Of a stretch of 64,000 nucleotides of DNA, positions 17,795 to 26,863 are shown piece by piece. Each line of letters begins with the position of its first letter. Position 1 is the first letter of the stretch. A program made the position numbers and the translations under genes. Origin of the DNA: Tropicibacter oceani (GTDB taxonomy: Bacteria; Pseudomonadota; Alphaproteobacteria; Rhodobacterales; Rhodobacteraceae); assembly GCF_029958925.1 (NCBI RefSeq), contig NZ_CP124616.1, positions 1,612,001-1,676,000 on the forward strand. The letters are read 5' to 3'. The notes below the pieces were generated by a model that was not told the origin of the DNA, made no database searches, and saw only the letters and a program-made list of their open reading frames with translations.

Positions 17795-18271
17795 GTGCAA
17801 GAGGCAATCGAGGATCTGGATCGGTTCGACCGGGCGATTCTGACGGTTCTGGCAGAAGAGGGCCGGATTTCCGTGACCGAGCTGGCGCGGCGGATCGGCC
17901 TGTCAAAAAGCCCGACGCAGGCGCGGCTGCGGCGGCTGGAAGAAACCGGGATCATCCGGGGATACCGCGCCATTCTGGACCCGATCCGGCTGGGCCTGGA
18001 TCATGTCGCCTTTGTCGAAGTGCGCATGAGCGACACACGCGAGGCGGCGCTGGAGGCGTTCAACAAGGCGGTGGCGGCAATCCCCGAGGTTGAACAGGCG
18101 CATCTGATCGCGGGGAATTTCGACTATCTGTTGAAGGTGCGGACCGCCGACATGCCTTCCTATCGCCGGGTGCTGGCGGAAAAGCTGTCGACGCTGCCGG
18201 GGATTTCACTGACCTCGACCTATGTGGCGATGCAGGCGGTCAAGGACGACGGTCTCGCGGATGTGACTTGA
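17795..18271 (+). CDS. putR: Lrp/AsnC-family regulator of putA
   Basis: A 158-residue Lrp-type regulator. The N-terminal HTH reads LDRFDRAILTVLAEEGRISVTELARRIGLSKSPTQARLRRLEETGII and the RAM ligand domain follows (AFVEVRMSDTREAALE). It is divergent from putA with 107 bases between, the standard arrangement of PutR, which activates putA in response to proline. The GTG start at 17795 is preceded by GGGGGG and gives the standard Lrp N-terminus; an open frame further upstream is untranslated leader. Confidence 0.9.
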   Translation: MQEAIEDLDRFDRAILTVLAEEGRISVTELARRIGLSKSPTQARLRRLEETGIIRGYRAILDPIRLGLDHVAFVEVRMSDTREAALEAFNKAVAAIPEVEQAHLIAGNFDYLLKVRTADMPSYRRVLAEKLSTLPGISLTSTYVAMQAVKDDGLADVT

Positions 18272-18301
18272 TTTCGGGGGCGGGTCAGGCAGGCTGGCGG
18301 G

Positions 18302-18844
18302 ATGAAACCGCTGCTTGTTGCCCTTTGCCTTTTGGCCCCGCCCGTATTGGCCGACGGTTGCCCCGTCGCGCCGGACCATTCCGCCGAACTTGGGGCGTTG
18401 CTGCAAGAGCTGAAGGCCGCCCCGAACGAGATGGCGGCGCGCGGCCTGTCCAACCGGCTGTGGCAACTGTGGTCCGATGCCCCGGACGAACCAAGCCAGA
18501 CCATGCTGGACGAAGGAATGGCGGCGCGGGGCAGCTACGATTTCGCGCGGGCGCTTGACCGGTTCGATCGGCTGGTGGGCTACTGCCCGTTCTACGCCGA
18601 AGGGTACAACCAGCGCGCTTTCATCCATTTCCTGCGCGAGGATTACGAGGCGGCGCTGCCGGACCTTGAAGAAACCCTGCGGATCAATCCGCAGCATGTC
18701 GGCGCCCTTGCGGGCAAGGCGTTGACCCTGCTGGGACTTGGCCGCGAGTTGGAGGGCCAGAAGGCGTTGCGCGCGGCGCTGGCGCTGAACCCCTGGTTGA
18801 CCGAACGCGGTTTGCTGAAACCGCTGCCCGGCGAGGAGTTGTGA
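18302..18844 (+). CDS. Exported tetratricopeptide-repeat protein
   Basis: A 180-residue protein with a signal peptide ending VLADG, then cysteines at CPVAP and YCPFY that may pair. Residues about 75-170 contain two to three TPR units (YDFARALDRFDRLVGYCP, EDYEAALPDLEETLRINPQ, ALTLLGLGRELEGQKALRAAL). It ends LKPLPGEEL. Unknown partner; TPRs suggest a scaffold in the periplasm. The tRNA-Leu promoter begins at its stop codon. Confidence 0.78.
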   Translation: MKPLLVALCLLAPPVLADGCPVAPDHSAELGALLQELKAAPNEMAARGLSNRLWQLWSDAPDEPSQTMLDEGMAARGSYDFARALDRFDRLVGYCPFYAEGYNQRAFIHFLREDYEAALPDLEETLRINPQHVGALAGKALTLLGLGRELEGQKALRAALALNPWLTERGLLKPLPGEEL

Positions 18845-18847
18845 CGC

Positions 18848-18875
18848 TTTACACCGGCGCAGGTCTGGCTATTGT
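18848..18875 (+). promoter_or_regulatory. Promoter of tRNA-Leu
   Basis: TTTACA at 18848-18853 and TATTGT at 18870-18875 are separated by 16 bases, giving a start about 18882, four bases before the tRNA. The -35 overlaps the end of the TPR gene. Confidence 0.5.
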
Positions 18876-18885
18876 CGCCGCGCTG

Positions 18886-18971
18886 GCCCGCGTGGTGGAA
18901 TGGTAGACACAAGGGACTTAAAATCCCTAGGCCTTAGTGCCGTGCCGGTTCAAGTCCGGCCGCGGGTACCA
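18886..18971 (+). tRNA. tRNA-Leu (UAA anticodon)
   Basis: The acceptor arms GCCCGCG (18886-18892) and CGCGGGT pair with one terminal wobble, followed by discriminator A and an encoded CCA at 18969-18971. The anticodon stem AGGGA/TCCCT (18912-18928) encloses CTTAAAA, so the anticodon is TAA (18919-18921). The T arm contains GGTTCAAGTCC. A class II variable arm of about 14 bases lies between 18929 and 18943, as expected for leucine. Confidence 0.95.
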
Positions 18972-19212
18972 GCGATACAGTGAAGTCCTTGAAAATCATG
19001 CGTTTTTGGCGCGTGTGCGCCTGTGGGCCGCGCGCGGTTGCGGGGGCCTGCCAAGGGCGGTCGCAGCCTGCGCGGGGCGAATCCTGATGGTGGTGGCCGG
19101 CGCGTCGGATGATCGCAAAATCCGTTGGGCAAGGGCCTGCCTGCTTGCTACATCGGGGGCAGGGCCGTTGGTGGCCCGGGTGAAGACGGGAACGACAGGC
19201 GGTGCCAAGGCC

Positions 19213-20082
19213 ATGACAAGCCCCTTGCTGATCGGTGTGGATGGTGGCGGCACGGGCTGCCGCGCGGTCCTCAGCCATGGTGCCCAGCGTATCGAGGCTG
19301 CGGGTCCGGGGGCCAACGCCAGTTCGGACCCTGAGCTGTGCCTGGCGCGGGTGCTGGCGGTTCTGGAAACCCTGCGCTGCAAATCCGGCCTGTCGCCCGA
19401 GGCGTTCCACCAGGCCACCGCCTATCTGGGCCTTGCGGGCGTGACCGGCCCCGCCGTTGGCAACCGTATCGCGCAGGCCCTGCCGTTCCGCCAGACGCTG
19501 GTCGAAGAGGACCGCGCCAGTTCGGTCATGGGCGCCCTCGGTGATGCGCCGGGGGCGCTGGCCGCCATTGGCACCGGGTCCTTTCTGGCGCGGCAAAGCG
19601 CGCAGGGGCTGCGGTTCCAGGGGGGGTACGGGCTTTCCCTTGGGGATGAGGCCTCGGGCGCGTGGCTGGGCCGCGAAGCGCTGAGCCTTGTGCTGCGGGC
19701 GCAGGACGGCTGGGGCGCGCACAGCGATCTGACGCAGGCCCTGCTGGCGCGGTTCGAAACGCCGCATGGCGTGATCAGCTTTGCCGCGCAGGCCGGGCCG
19801 CAGGCGCTGGCGGAACTGGCGCCGCAGATCGTGCAGGCAGCCAAGGCCGGGGACCCGCAGGGTGCGGCGCTGATGCGGCGCGGCGCCGACTATATCGCGC
19901 AGGGCCTGACCGCGCTGGGCTGGCAGGGGGACCCCTTGGTACTGATCGGCGGGCTGGGGCCATCTTATGCCGACTGGTTGCCTGCGCCACTGCAGGGCGC
20001 GCTGATCGCGGCCCGGGGCAATGCGCTGGACGGCGCGCTGCGGATGGCCGAACGGCTGGCGGGACAGCCGCCTGCCCCGTGA
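19213..20082 (+). CDS. nagK: BadF/BadG-family sugar kinase, probably N-acetylglucosamine kinase
   Basis: A 289-residue ASKHA-fold kinase. Phosphate-1 loop GVDGGGTGCRAVL, phosphate-2 region LAAIGTGSFLAR, and the adenosine motif VLIGGLGPSYADW are in family order. Similar proteins phosphorylate N-acetylglucosamine or N-acetylmuramic breakdown products in cell-wall recycling, but substrate is inferred only from recall. The ATG at 19213 was chosen; upstream in-frame GTG codons exist. About 240 bases separate it from tRNA-Leu, with no gene seen there. It has no operon partner such as murQ or a sugar transporter in the window. Confidence 0.75.
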   Translation: MTSPLLIGVDGGGTGCRAVLSHGAQRIEAAGPGANASSDPELCLARVLAVLETLRCKSGLSPEAFHQATAYLGLAGVTGPAVGNRIAQALPFRQTLVEEDRASSVMGALGDAPGALAAIGTGSFLARQSAQGLRFQGGYGLSLGDEASGAWLGREALSLVLRAQDGWGAHSDLTQALLARFETPHGVISFAAQAGPQALAELAPQIVQAAKAGDPQGAALMRRGADYIAQGLTALGWQGDPLVLIGGLGPSYADWLPAPLQGALIAARGNALDGALRMAERLAGQPPAP

Positions 20083-20158
20083 TCGACAGGCACTGCGGCA
20101 GGTGACGGCACGGGCCAGATCGCCTAGCCTGAGCCACGACCAAAGCAAGGGGCACGAC

Positions 20159-20758
20159 ATGAGCGCGCGGATCGACAGCATCCTGGAACGGATCGACCAG
20201 CTGGAACATGAGCTGGAAGAAGAAATCGCACGCAAGCGCAGCAGCATGGCCTATGAAATGAAAGGCCGACGCGCGCATTTCGAAAAGGAAACCCGCGACC
20301 GCTTGCGCCAGCACCGGGTCAGCCTGCGCAACCTGATCCTGCGCACCAAACCGCAATACGTGATCACCGCCCCTGTGATTTTCAGCCTGCTTGTGCCCTT
20401 TGCCCTGCTGGATCTGTGGGTGACCCTGTACCACCAGATCTGTTTTCGCGCCTATGGCATCCCGCGGGTGCGGCGGCGCGACCATATCCGCATCGACCGG
20501 CACCAGCTGGCCTATCTCAATGGCTTTCAAAAGCTGTATTGCGTCTATTGCGGCTATATCAACGGGCTGATCTCATTCGTGCGCGAAATCGGGTCGCGGA
20601 CCGAGGCATTCTGGTGCCCGATCAAACATGCCGGCAAGGTGCGCCACCCGCACCCGCGGTATGCGCAGTTCCTGGATTATGGCGACGGCGAGGATTACAT
20701 CGCGCGGCTTGATGCATCGCGCCGCCGCGTGCAGTCCGAAGACCACGATCAGCAGTAA
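20159..20758 (+). CDS. Conserved membrane-anchored protein with CxxC motif
   Basis: A 199-residue protein common in Rhodobacterales by recollection but unnamed. Residues 1-40 form a charged coiled coil (ILERIDQLEHELEEEIARKR). A hydrophobic stretch PVIFSLLVPFALLDLWVTLY spans the membrane. Then YCVYCGY supplies a CxxC pair that could bind metal or form a disulfide, followed by a histidine-rich stretch near KHAGKVRHPHPRY. The start at 20159 follows CAAGGGGC. The end overlaps the convergent aldo/keto reductase gene by ten bases. Confidence 0.72.
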   Translation: MSARIDSILERIDQLEHELEEEIARKRSSMAYEMKGRRAHFEKETRDRLRQHRVSLRNLILRTKPQYVITAPVIFSLLVPFALLDLWVTLYHQICFRAYGIPRVRRRDHIRIDRHQLAYLNGFQKLYCVYCGYINGLISFVREIGSRTEAFWCPIKHAGKVRHPHPRYAQFLDYGDGEDYIARLDASRRRVQSEDHDQQ

Positions 20759-21747
20759 CGCTCGGGGCCGTTCCATTGTTCGTCGGAATAGCGGTCGCCA
20801 TGCGCCCAGCCGACGGGCAGCACGGTTTCGATCCGCGCGATGTCATCGGCGGTCAGCGTGGCGTTGGCCCCGGCAACCAGTTCGTGGAAATGGCTGACCG
20901 ACCGGGTGCCCGGGATCGGCAGGATGTGATCGCCCTTGGCCAGACACCAGGCGATGGCAAGGCCGGCGGCAGGCAGACCCATTTCCGCGGCCAGTCTGCG
21001 AAAGCCTTCGGTCAGGGCAAGGTTGGCCGACAGGTTCGGCTGCTGGAAACGCGGCGCGGATTTCAGGAAGGGCAGGGTCTGGATCACCTCCGCGGCCAGC
21101 GGCGTATCGGTCAAAAGTGACCGGCTGACTGGCGAAAAGGCGACAAGCGCCGTGCCCAGCTCGGCGCAGGTTTGCACCAGCCCCAGTTCGGGAAAGCGGG
21201 TGGCCAGCGAATATTCCGACTGGACGGCGGCCACCGGATGCACCGCATGGGCGCGGCGCAGCGACGACGGCGCGATCTCGGAGAAACCGATCTGTCTGCA
21301 TTTGCCCTTTGCCACCAGGCCGGCAAGGGTTTCGGCGACTTCTTCGATGGGGCGCGCGGCCTCGCGGCGGTGGACATAGTACAGATCGACGCGGTCGATC
21401 CCCAGCCGCTGCAGCGAGGCATCCAGCGCCGCTTCGAGGTGTTGGGGTGAATTGTCAAAGGCGCGGTTGCCCTGCGCGTCCTTGCTGATCCCGCCCTTGG
21501 TGGCGATGTGGAAATGGTCCCGCGCCGCAGGGTTGGCCCGCAGGTAGGTGCCGATCGCCGTTTCGGACCGGCCCATGCCATAGACATTCGAGGTGTCGAT
21601 ATGGGTCACGCCCGCCGCGATGGCGGCATCGAGGATGGCATGGGAGTTTTCTTCGCTCGTCGGTCCATAGAAGTCCGCAAAGGACATGCCGCCAATGCCC
21701 AGACAGGCGGTTTTGGGGCCGTTCGCCCCGATGCTGACCTGCTTCAT
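20749..21747 (-). CDS. Aldo/keto reductase
   Basis: A 332-residue NADPH-dependent carbonyl reductase. The catalytic tetrad is visible: Asp and Tyr in [14 protein letters not shown], Lys in HIATKGG, and His in [19 protein letters not shown] supplies the NADP-binding loop. The family reduces aldehydes and ketones of uncertain identity. The start ATG overlaps the cmk stop by four bases, so it is cotranscribed with cmk. Its end overlaps the convergent gene. Confidence 0.87.
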   Translation of the reverse strand: MKQVSIGANGPKTACLGIGGMSFADFYGPTSEENSHAILDAAIAAGVTHIDTSNVYGMGRSETAIGTYLRANPAARDHFHIATKGGISKDAQGNRAFDNSPQHLEAALDASLQRLGIDRVDLYYVHRREAARPIEEVAETLAGLVAKGKCRQIGFSEIAPSSLRRAHAVHPVAAVQSEYSLATRFPELGLVQTCAELGTALVAFSPVSRSLLTDTPLAAEVIQTLPFLKSAPRFQQPNLSANLALTEGFRRLAAEMGLPAAGLAIAWCLAKGDHILPIPGTRSVSHFHELVAGANATLTADDIARIETVLPVGWAHGDRYSDEQWNGPERYC

Positions 21748-22358
21748 GGGGTGCCCTTTCTGGCAGTGATCGCGTTAATGGCGGCGCGCACTGCGCTGTC
21801 GATGTCCAGATCCGTGGTGTCGATGGTCACCGCATCGTCGGCCGGTTTCAAGGGAGCATCGGCGCGGTTCATGTCGCGCTCGTCGCGTTCGCGCACATCG
21901 GCAAGCACGGTGTCAAAGTCCACATCCGCGTCTTTCTCCGCCAGTTCCAGATGGCGTCGCCGCGCCCGGACTTCGGCACTGGCGGTGACGAACAGCTTGG
22001 CCTCGGCCTCGGGGCAGATCACGGTGCCGATGTCGCGCCCGTCCAGCACGGCGCCGCCCGCGCGGCGGGCAAAGGCGCGCTGGAAATCGACCAGCGCGGC
22101 GCGCACCTCGGGGATGACGGCGACCTTGGAGGCGGCCTGGGCCACCTCGGGGCTGCGCAGGGTGGGGTTTTCCAGATCCTCGGCGACCAGTGATTGCGCC
22201 GCCTCGATCGGGGCGGTGCCATCCAGCATCTTGCGCCCCACAGCACGGTACAAAAGCCCGGTGTCGAGGTGGGCAAAGCCGAAGTGTTCGGCCACGGCCC
22301 GGCTGATCGTCCCCTTGCCGGCGGCTGCCGGCCCGTCGATGGCGATGGTGAAAGCCAT
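21744..22358 (-). CDS. cmk: Cytidylate kinase
   Basis: Phosphorylates CMP and dCMP. Walker [10 protein letters not shown] at residues 9-17, the CMP-binding [10 protein letters not shown] and [10 protein letters not shown] segments, and the LID arginines in [10 protein letters not shown] identify it. Length 204 is slightly short of typical. It lies in a minus-strand run aroA, membrane protein, unknown protein, cmk, aldo/keto reductase. Many alphaproteobacteria have aroA-cmk-rpsA together; here rpsA is 20 kb away. Confidence 0.95.
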   Translation of the reverse strand: MAFTIAIDGPAAAGKGTISRAVAEHFGFAHLDTGLLYRAVGRKMLDGTAPIEAAQSLVAEDLENPTLRSPEVAQAASKVAVIPEVRAALVDFQRAFARRAGGAVLDGRDIGTVICPEAEAKLFVTASAEVRARRRHLELAEKDADVDFDTVLADVRERDERDMNRADAPLKPADDAVTIDTTDLDIDSAVRAAINAITARKGTP

Positions 22359-22382
22359 GTCCGCTCCTTCTTTCGTCAGACC

Positions 22383-23015
22383 TCAGTCCTCGCGTTCATA
22401 GGCGAAGGCCAGGGAAAACGCAGGTCCGTTGGTTTCCTTGGCCTCGCCGACCAGTTCGGCGATGTCCCATTCGGCGTCATATTCGTCGGGCTCGGCCTCG
22501 GCGCTGTCACGCAGATCCTCAAGCGCCTTGAGACGGATGTCGTCGTTTTCAAGCACCTCGAGCAGGCCGCGCAGGGCACTGTCGGGATCGCCGGGCACGG
22601 CCGCCAGGCATTGTTCCCCGGCATAGGGCTGGTTGCCCGACACCATCGAAGGGTCGAACAGGTCCAGCACGGCCAGGCTGACCCCCGAGGGCTGCGGCGC
22701 ATCCCAGGGGGCATAGGTATAGGCCGGCGAGCTGCAGATGTCGCCGGTTTCCATGGCATCGTCGCTCATGGCGATGACGTCGATTTCAAAGGGAAAGTGA
22801 TCGGGCTGAAAGGTCTCGACCGGACCGGCGAATTCGATCCGCTCCAGCCGCGCGCCCTTGTCCGCGATGCTTTCAAGCACGGTGAACAGCGCCTTGGCCA
22901 GGCTGTCGTCGGTCAGCACGAACAGGCGGGCTTCGCCGCCATAGACGTCGCCGGCGGCCATCGTCGCGGGGGCAAGCGGATCGTAAAGGTGTAGGGCAAC
23001 GTAAAAGGGGGTCAT
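22383..23015 (-). CDS. Conserved hypothetical protein
   Basis: A 210-residue acidic soluble protein, no recognised family. It starts [19 protein letters not shown], has several Asp/Glu-rich helices (VLENDDIRLKALEDLRDSAEAEPDEYDAEWDIAEL is split into short helices) and ends AFAYERED. No signal peptide or membrane segment. The start overlaps the upstream membrane-protein stop by four bases and the stop is 24 bases before cmk, so it is part of the aroA-cmk operon. Confidence 0.7.
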   Translation of the reverse strand: MTPFYVALHLYDPLAPATMAAGDVYGGEARLFVLTDDSLAKALFTVLESIADKGARLERIEFAGPVETFQPDHFPFEIDVIAMSDDAMETGDICSSPAYTYAPWDAPQPSGVSLAVLDLFDPSMVSGNQPYAGEQCLAAVPGDPDSALRGLLEVLENDDIRLKALEDLRDSAEAEPDEYDAEWDIAELVGEAKETNGPAFSLAFAYERED

Positions 23016-23563
23016 GGCTTGGTCCTGGATTGAAGGCGGGTGCGAAGGGCCTGTCCGGCAATGATCAGCACAAGGCTGGCGGCCATGACCAGCTTGGCGC
23101 TGGTGATCCACGACAGGAACAGCGGGGCGTCGGTCAGGACCGGCACGGGCATGTCGTCGAAGTTCACAAAGAAATATTCCCAGCGCATGGCAGACAGAAG
23201 ATACAGCAACATGCCGTTTTCCGTCAGGTCCAGCAGCGCAAAGACCAGCGCCAGGCAGATGCCCAGCGTGCGGTTGTCAAAGGACAGCACCACCCAAAGC
23301 GAAAACAGCAGCACAAAGGCCGGATCGACCCAGGCCAGCAACCGGGTATACAGGGCGACCGCGCCCGGATCGGCCCCGACCTGGGAGGCAAAGCCGTAAA
23401 GATCGCGCAGCGAATAGCTGCCCAGGTGCGCCTGCGGCAGGAACCCGCCCGGAGACAGGGGGGCGATCCGCCAGTGCAGCGCCACCGCCATGCCGACAAA
23501 GATCACCAGCGCCCAGAACCCGATTGCGCGGCGGGGCCTTGCCGCTGCCCTGGTCTCAGTCAC
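23012..23563 (-). CDS. Four-helix membrane protein of unknown function
   Basis: A 183-residue inner-membrane protein with four hydrophobic segments: [19 protein letters not shown], the stretch at [32 protein letters not shown], and [15 protein letters not shown]. The GTG start at 23563 overlaps the aroA stop by eight bases, so translation is coupled; a TTG six codons upstream is an unlikely alternative. Family not recognised. The tail after the last helix is basic, consistent with a cytoplasmic end. Confidence 0.72.
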   Translation of the reverse strand: MTETRAAARPRRAIGFWALVIFVGMAVALHWRIAPLSPGGFLPQAHLGSYSLRDLYGFASQVGADPGAVALYTRLLAWVDPAFVLLFSLWVVLSFDNRTLGICLALVFALLDLTENGMLLYLLSAMRWEYFFVNFDDMPVPVLTDAPLFLSWITSAKLVMAASLVLIIAGQALRTRLQSRTKP

Positions 23564-24899
23564 GGTCGATCCGCGCGCCAAGCTGCGCCATCAGCCCTTC
23601 GAAGATCGGGAAAGAGGTCGCAATCGGCTGGCCGTCATCGACGCTCATCGGTTTTTCGGTGGCAAGGCCCATGACAAGAAAGGACATGGCGATGCGGTGA
23701 TCCAGATGGCTTTGCACCGTGGCGCCGCCCGGCACATCGCCAAAGCCGCGGCCATGCACCGTCCACCAGTCTTCGCCCTCGTCGACGGTGATCCCGGCGG
23801 CGCGCAGGCCTGTGGCCATGGCGTCGATGCGGTCGCTTTCCTTGACGCGCAGCTCCTTGACGCCGGGCATGTGTGTCTTGCCCTGCGCAAAGGCCGCTAC
23901 GGCGGACAGGACGGGGTATTCGTCGATCATGCTGGCGGCCCGTTCGGCGGGAACCTCGATGCCCTTGAGGTCGGGCGAGAATTTGGCGCGCAGATCGGCA
24001 ACCGGTTCGCCGCCCTCTTCGCGCATGTTCTCAAAGGTCAGGTCGGCCCCCATGTCCTGCAGGGTAAAGAACAATCCGGCGCGGGTCGGGTTCAGCCCGA
24101 TGTTGGGCACCAGAACGTCCGAACCTTCGGTGATCAGAGCGGCGCAGACCGGGAAGGCGGCCGAGGACGGATCGCGCGGCACAATGATGGTCTGCGGCGT
24201 GAATTCGGGACGGCCCTGCAGGGTGATGACGCGGCCCTCATCCGTGTCTTCGGTGGTGATGGTCGCGCCAAAGCCCGCCAACATGCGTTCGGAATGATCG
24301 CGCGTCGCTTCGCGTTCGATCACCACGGTTTCACCGGGAGCATTGAGCCCGGCCAGCAGCACGGCGGATTTGACCTGCGCCGAGGGCACCGGCGTCGCAT
24401 AGCGCACCGGCACGGGGTTCGCGGCCCCGACGATGGTCATCGGCAACCGCCCGCCGGATCGGCCATAGGCGCGCGCCCCGAACAGCGCCAAGGGGTCGGT
24501 GACCCGCGCCATCGGGCGTTTGTTCAGGCTGGCATCGCCGGTAAAGGTCGCGGTGATCGGGCAGGTCGCCATGGCGCCCATGATCAGCCGCACCCCGGTG
24601 CCCGAGTTGCCGCAGTCGATCACGTTTTCAGGCTCGCCAAATCCGCCGACACCGACGCCGTGAATGTGCCAGGTCTCGCCGCGCTTTTCGATGTCGGCGC
24701 CAAAGGCCTGCATCGCCTTGGCGGTGTCCAGCACGTCCTGCCCCTCCAGCAATCCGGTCACTTTGGTTTCGCCAACCGTCATCGCCCCAAGGATCAGCGA
24801 GCGGTGCGAAATCGACTTGTCGCCGGGAACATGCGCCTCGCCTTTCAGCGGGCCGCTCTTGTACGAGGTCATCGGGATGGGTGTGCCGTGCGCGGACAT
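23556..24899 (-). CDS. aroA: 3-phosphoshikimate 1-carboxyvinyltransferase (EPSP synthase), class II-like
   Basis: Joins shikimate-3-phosphate and phosphoenolpyruvate in the shikimate pathway. The class II signatures are all present: GDKS at the N-terminus, SAQVK, NPTR and [20 protein letters not shown] and the [10 protein letters not shown] segment also match that class. The substrate-loop motif reads GNSGTG, with Gly at residue 100, where the class II enzyme of strain CP4 has Ala. The start at 24899 (MSAHGTPIP) is preceded by GGAGG, deciding it over an upstream open frame. Product 447 residues. Head of the aroA, membrane protein, unknown, cmk, reductase run. Confidence 0.95.
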   Translation of the reverse strand: MSAHGTPIPMTSYKSGPLKGEAHVPGDKSISHRSLILGAMTVGETKVTGLLEGQDVLDTAKAMQAFGADIEKRGETWHIHGVGVGGFGEPENVIDCGNSGTGVRLIMGAMATCPITATFTGDASLNKRPMARVTDPLALFGARAYGRSGGRLPMTIVGAANPVPVRYATPVPSAQVKSAVLLAGLNAPGETVVIEREATRDHSERMLAGFGATITTEDTDEGRVITLQGRPEFTPQTIIVPRDPSSAAFPVCAALITEGSDVLVPNIGLNPTRAGLFFTLQDMGADLTFENMREEGGEPVADLRAKFSPDLKGIEVPAERAASMIDEYPVLSAVAAFAQGKTHMPGVKELRVKESDRIDAMATGLRAAGITVDEGEDWWTVHGRGFGDVPGGATVQSHLDHRIAMSFLVMGLATEKPMSVDDGQPIATSFPIFEGLMAQLGARIDRD

Positions 24900-24971
24900 G
24901 AAGCCTCCAAAAACTGCTTCATGCCTGATAGACCGCCGCTGCGTTAGCGTCCAGACACAGGGTTTCTTTGT

Positions 24972-25019
24972 GCCCAAAATATCCCGGGGTGAGGCCGCAG
25001 GCCGAGGGGCAGCGCCCCT
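24972..25019 (-). repeat. Dispersed GC-hairpin intergenic element, copy B
   Basis: Reverse orientation of the element at 8141. The self-complementary part is AGGGGCAGCGCCCCT (25005-25019), then a GGCCTGCGGCC hairpin, then GCCCAAAATATCCCGGGG read on the plus strand at 24972-24989. It lies in the gap after the trmB stop and points the way trmB is transcribed. Confidence 0.7.
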
Positions 25020-25026
25020 GCCGCGC

Positions 25027-25743
25027 CTACCCCAGGCGCCGGAAGGTCAGGTAATGCGGCGTGCGCCCTTCGCGCAGGGCCTTTTGTTCGTAGCGGGTCG
25101 AAATCCAGTCGCCCCACGGTTTGCGCCAATCCTCGGGGCCTTCGCCCAGCCATTCGAAGCCCGCTTTCGGAACTTCGATCAGGGTCTGGCGCACATAGTC
25201 CGGGATGTCCGTTGCCACGCGGAATTCCGCCCCCGGTTTCAGCGCGCGGGCCAGCGGTTCCAGATGCTCCTGGGTCACAAAGCGGCGTTTGTGGTGGCGT
25301 TTCTTGGGCCAGGGATCGGGATAAAGCAGAAAGGCCTTGTCCAGCGATGCCTCGGGCAGCACGTCGAACAGGTTGCGCACGTCGCCGGGATGGACCCGCA
25401 GATTGCTGACGCCCGCCTTGCGGATCTTGCCCAGCAGCATGGCGACGACGTTGATGAACGGTTCGCAGCCGATGATGCCGACATCCGGGTAGGTCGCGGC
25501 CTGATGCACCAGATGTTCGCCGCCGCCAAACCCGATTTCCAGCCAGACCGGTTTGCCCGAAAACAGGGCGTTCAGGTCCAGCGGAGTGCGGTCGGGATTG
25601 ACGTCCCAGTCGACAAGGCCGGGCGACAGCGTGTCCAGGTCTTCGTTCAGGTACGCCTCTTGCGCGGGCTTGAGCGTCTTGCCCCGCACGCGGCCATAGA
25701 AATTGCGCCAGGGGGCGTCGGGATGTTTGTTCGAAGTGGTCAT
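25027..25743 (-). CDS. trmB: tRNA (guanine-N7-)-methyltransferase
   Basis: Methylates G46 of tRNA using S-adenosylmethionine. The SAM loop is [16 protein letters not shown], and the family signature is [15 protein letters not shown] with the catalytic Asp in [15 protein letters not shown] and the C-terminal [11 protein letters not shown] complete the match. The product has 238 residues with the ATG at 25743. The metK product makes its methyl donor; the SDR gene lies between. Confidence 0.93.
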   Translation of the reverse strand: MTTSNKHPDAPWRNFYGRVRGKTLKPAQEAYLNEDLDTLSPGLVDWDVNPDRTPLDLNALFSGKPVWLEIGFGGGEHLVHQAATYPDVGIIGCEPFINVVAMLLGKIRKAGVSNLRVHPGDVRNLFDVLPEASLDKAFLLYPDPWPKKRHHKRRFVTQEHLEPLARALKPGAEFRVATDIPDYVRQTLIEVPKAGFEWLGEGPEDWRKPWGDWISTRYEQKALREGRTPHYLTFRRLG

Positions 25744-25840
25744 GGCAGGGGGCTTTACAGAAAGCCGGAGCGCGGGGCAATGCACGCCAAAGCCATCGCG
25801 GGGCGCAAGACTGCGCAGTGGCCCCGCGATGGGCCCCGGA

Positions 25841-26701
25841 TCAGGACAGGAACTGCTCGATCACGCGGGCCTGTTGTTTGCGGCCATCGGGGTCGAGATC
25901 GGTCTTGAGCCCGCAAAAAGCCCGGCCCCAGTCCGATGTCCGGGTGCGGATCGGGGGCGTTTCGGTGTTGATGCAGTCCATGACCACGGCGGCCACCTGG
26001 TCTGCGGTCTGGTAGATGTCGCTGCCTGCCGCGCGGTTTTGCGCGCCGCCGATGTATTTTTGCAAGATGGGCAGGTATTCGTCATCCAGCATGCCGCCGG
26101 TCTGTTCGACCTGCTTCATGACGTTCGCGGCAAAGTCGGACTGGATGCCGCCGGGTTCCACGGTGGTGAAATGGATGCCGAAACTGGGGGTGATATAGCT
26201 GGCCATCGCCTCCATATAGCCTTCGACGGCGAATTTCGCAGCGCAGTAGATTTCGTTGAAGGGTTGGCCCACAAGGCCCCCAACCGAGGATATGGTGATC
26301 ACGTGACCACTGCGCTGTTGGCGGAAATGGCCGATTACGGCCTTGGTGCAGCGCACCACGCCGGTAAAGTTCACGTCCATCACCCACTGGATGTCTGCTT
26401 CGCTGGCCTGTTCGGTGGTCCTGACATAGCCCGCGCCGGCATTGTTGATCAGCACGTCCAGCTTGCCGCCGGTCTGTTCCAGCACCTGCGCCACGGCCGC
26501 CTCGACCGAGCCGCTGTCCTGCACGTCCAGTTGCAGGATTTCCAGCTTCACGCCCCTGGCGGTGGCGGCGGCCTTCAGCGTGTCGCTCCTGGACAGGTTG
26601 CGCATGGTGGCAAAGACCCGGTGGCCGGCGGCGGCGGCCTGAACTGCGATGCTGACGCCAAGGCCGGTGGAACAACCGGTGACGAGGATGACTTTGGACA
26701 T
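25841..26701 (-). CDS. Short-chain dehydrogenase/reductase
   Basis: A 286-residue oxidoreductase of the classical SDR type. The cofactor glycines are in LVTGCSTGLGVSIA, the NNAG motif is INNAGAGYV, and the catalytic Ser, Tyr and Lys are in TISSVGG and the IYCAAKFAVEG segment (YxxxK). An Arg at ATMRNL suggests NADP rather than NAD preference. Substrate unknown. The start at 26701 follows GGAGTTCCC. Separated from metK by the metK terminator, so probably on its own promoter. Confidence 0.87.
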   Translation of the reverse strand: MSKVILVTGCSTGLGVSIAVQAAAAGHRVFATMRNLSRSDTLKAAATARGVKLEILQLDVQDSGSVEAAVAQVLEQTGGKLDVLINNAGAGYVRTTEQASEADIQWVMDVNFTGVVRCTKAVIGHFRQQRSGHVITISSVGGLVGQPFNEIYCAAKFAVEGYMEAMASYITPSFGIHFTTVEPGGIQSDFAANVMKQVEQTGGMLDDEYLPILQKYIGGAQNRAAGSDIYQTADQVAAVVMDCINTETPPIRTRTSDWGRAFCGLKTDLDPDGRKQQARVIEQFLS

Positions 26702-26796
26702 GGGAACTCCAACCTGATGAAGAAAAAGCGCGGTGCGCCGCCTTGGGCGCCATGCGGGCAGAGCGCTGAAGTATGGGTTCCGCCTGCAAATGATAA

Positions 26797-26829
26797 GAAG
26801 GGGGCGGCGCATTTTCTGCACCGCCCCCT
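26797..26829 (-). terminator. Terminator after metK
   Basis: On the minus strand GGGGGCGGTGCA and TGCGCCGCCCCC pair around GAAAA and are followed by TTCTTAT. The stem is twelve pairs with one wobble. Confidence 0.7.
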
Positions 26830-26863
26830 GACGTCCTCCTGAAACCGGGTCTGTCGGTCCGGG

